A stretch of DNA of 16,287 nt, from NCBI GenBank assembly GCA_009733775.1, contig WOGZ01000540.1, positions 1 through 16,287 of the forward strand. Reading direction: 5' to 3'. Position 1 is the stretch's first letter, and every line of letters begins with the position of its first letter. Source of the DNA: Alectoria sarmentosa (lineage: Eukaryota > Ascomycota > Lecanoromycetes > Lecanorales > Parmeliaceae). Below are positions 16,094 to 16,287 of the stretch, piece by piece. The notes under the pieces were generated by a model. The model was not told where the DNA came from, made no database searches, and saw only the letters and a program-made list of their open reading frames with translations. Both the position numbers and the translations under genes were made by a program.

Positions 16094-16287
16094 ATGCACC
16101 CACCAACCTCCCTTCTCTCCATCCACATCCTCCTCTTCCTCCTCCTCCATCCTACAAAAACCCTCACCTTCGCCCTCACCCTCTTCCACCCCACCCCCGC
16201 CCCCGCACCCGCCCCCGCGCCCCTCACCCCCCCCCCCCCCCCCCCCCTCACCCCCCCCTCCCCCCCCCCCACCCCCCCCCCCCCCCC
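16094..16287 (+). CDS. Possible 5' end of a secreted proline-rich protein, cut by the window end
   Basis: ATG 16094 opens a frame that stays open to the end. The first 25 residues (MHPPTSLLSIHILLFLLLHP, then TKTLTF) include a run of hydrophobic residues like a signal peptide, followed by FHPTPAPAPAPAPLTP and almost pure proline. A pyrimidine-rich leader precedes it. The downstream C-run is so simple that it cannot be trusted as coding, and the -3 base is C rather than the preferred A. Could be a real Pro-rich wall or surface protein, or chance in low-complexity sequence. Confidence 0.3.
   Translation, partial: MHPPTSLLSIHILLFLLLHPTKTLTFALTLFHPTPAPAPAPAPLTPPPPPPLTPPSPPPTPPPP
16180..16287. repeat. 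C-rich low-complexity tract at the window end
   Basis: Nearly all bases are C, with runs of about 20 C near 16227-16246 and of 10 to 15 later, broken by single A, G or T. Such tracts arise in real Pro-rich coding repeats, but also as poly-G artefacts at assembly ends. Confidence 0.85.

Noticed and set aside
15884..16272. Glu/Gly-rich minus-strand frames
   Set aside because: They are reverse readings of the pyrimidine-rich and C-rich tract and have no start or motif support.

Overview
The window looks like chromosomal DNA of a filamentous ascomycete (Pezizomycotina). Genes are monocistronic and lie on both strands. Introns are short (58-97 bp) with GT-AG ends, and leaders are pyrimidine-rich. 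The recognisable families are typically fungal: a fungal rhodopsin-like membrane protein, a membrane-anchored pepsin-fold protein, a Crh-type GH16 wall transglycosylase, a fungal GNAT acetyltransferase and a cyclophilin. The sequence alone does not fix the species.

Layout. 1-766: no gene seen. 767-2169 (-): three-exon seven-helix rhodopsin-like gene, with a 20-bp triple repeat just upstream. 2946-3885 (-): gene-like region of unknown family with one clear intron and an unusual 27-bp inverted repeat; probably decayed. 4360-5616 (+): GNAT acetyltransferase pseudogene broken by frameshifts and stops. 6039-7970 (-): intact single-exon pepsin-fold membrane protein without visible catalytic aspartates. 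7971-10227: 2.2 kb without an intact gene, holding one coding relic and a 49-bp tandem repeat. 10228-11352 (-): intact single-exon Crh-type GH16 enzyme with a transmembrane anchor. 11741-12725: complete 969-bp terminal-inverted-repeat transposable element with an 8-bp target duplication, carrying a 133-codon reading frame. 12909-13881 (+): fragments of an unrecognised, apparently broken gene. 14508-15471 (+): five-exon cyclophilin of 214 residues. 16094 to the end (+): possible start of a secreted proline-rich protein running into nearly pure C.

The genes do not form an operon or an obvious pathway cluster. Two of the intact genes (pepsin-fold protein and GH16) encode secretory-pathway membrane proteins with outward-facing domains, and the rhodopsin-like protein is also a membrane protein. 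Pseudogenes, relics and one mobile element between intact genes suggest an accessory, turning-over region. The strongest new item is the transposable element: its 113-bp inverted repeats match at 109 positions, each carries three GTATAC-centred boxes, and its single protein resembles no transposase I recognise.
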